Positions 63,906 through 64,000 of a stretch of 64,000 bases of DNA are shown here, piece after piece. Position numbers and translations under genes: made by a program. Position 1 is the first letter of the stretch; the number at the start of each line of letters is the position of its first letter. This stretch comes from SSF26 sp037443945 (GTDB taxonomy: Bacteria > Chloroflexota > Anaerolineae > J102), in NCBI GenBank assembly GCA_037443945.1, contig JBBINH010000002.1, forward strand, positions 1-64,000, read 5' to 3'. The notes under the pieces are model-generated. The model worked only from the letters and a program-made list of their open reading frames with translations, searched no databases and had not been told where the DNA came from.

Positions 63906-64000
63906 ATGCGTCAACAAACCCGACTTTTGAACCCGCTTCCTGCCGTTGATATTGTGGAAGGGCCACCTCCGGCCCCGGCCATAGACAAGCTGTCTCGGTG
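63906..64000 (+). CDS. FMN-riboswitch-controlled gene, N-terminus only
   Basis: 31 codons before the window ends, starting MRQQTRLLNPLPAVDIVEG, then Pro-rich. Too short to identify. The riboswitch directly upstream predicts a riboflavin biosynthesis gene or a riboflavin transporter. Confidence 0.6.
   Translation, partial: MRQQTRLLNPLPAVDIVEGPPPAPAIDKLSR

Overview
This is a GC-rich bacterial chromosome segment with dense, mostly operonic gene packing. I see no rRNA, tRNA, CRISPR array, insertion sequence or prophage. Gene content points to Chloroflexota (Anaerolineae/Caldilineae-like). The evidence is exported proteins with Pro/Thr linkers, a subtilase ending in a YLPLL-type motif, jelly-roll plus LysM surface proteins, a ManC-like/phosphomannomutase-like fusion, a baeRF-type ribosome factor, a UvsE-like nuclease and a MurE with an EDPR signature. 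The phylum call is inference from family knowledge, not from a marker comparison.

Layout, left to right. 1-4125 (minus): M1 metallopeptidase lipoprotein, DegV lipid-binding protein and a subtilase running off the left edge. 4363-6638 (plus): queuosine-precursor transporter, slipin, ComEA. 6647-11349 (minus): the translation/lipid operon rpsB-tsf-pyrH-frr-uppS-cdsA, with its own promoter and a perfect palindrome between rpsB and tsf. 11603-16902: a polytopic spermidine-synthase-like protein, a convergent exported PCMT lipoprotein and a LysM surface protein with a consensus promoter and a terminator. 16972-28550 (minus): a seven-subunit-equivalent Mrp Na+/H+ antiporter (A/B fused, C, D, E, F, G), then NhaA, CarB and a TPR protein. 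28710-31559 (plus): baeRF, a divergent UvsE and an unrecognised 248-aa protein. 31517-37530 (minus): metallophosphoesterase, RecJ, a small membrane protein, a HAD phosphatase, RlmN, FolB, FolK. 37878-42737: DUF5666-repeat protein, FtsH (minus), cyclase-family lipoprotein. 42763-45889 (minus): FtsY, RF2 with an intact programmed +1 frameshift, Fmt. 46239-50763 (plus): Rel, a small transglycosylase-like protein, DsbB, a coiled-coil membrane protein. 50779-60045: RsmD, a second subtilase and a small membrane protein, MurE, a Cys-rich mini-protein, the nucleotidyltransferase/PMM-like fusion and a separate catalytically intact phosphohexomutase. 60306-64000: a 91-aa protein as a self-contained transcription unit, MalQ, a histone-deacetylase-family protein, and at the right edge an FMN riboswitch with an intrinsic terminator before a gene that starts at 63906.

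Most of the window is core metabolism: translation, tRNA modification, folate, stringent response, protein quality control and envelope precursors. These genes are interleaved with exported proteases and surface proteins. The clearest regulatory elements are the RF2 recoding site, the FMN riboswitch with its terminator, and several sigma70-type promoters with 17-18 bp spacers. The least explained parts are the 30813-31559 protein beside a UvsE with altered lesion-probing residues, the 91-aa single-gene unit, and the long leader before the phosphohexomutase.
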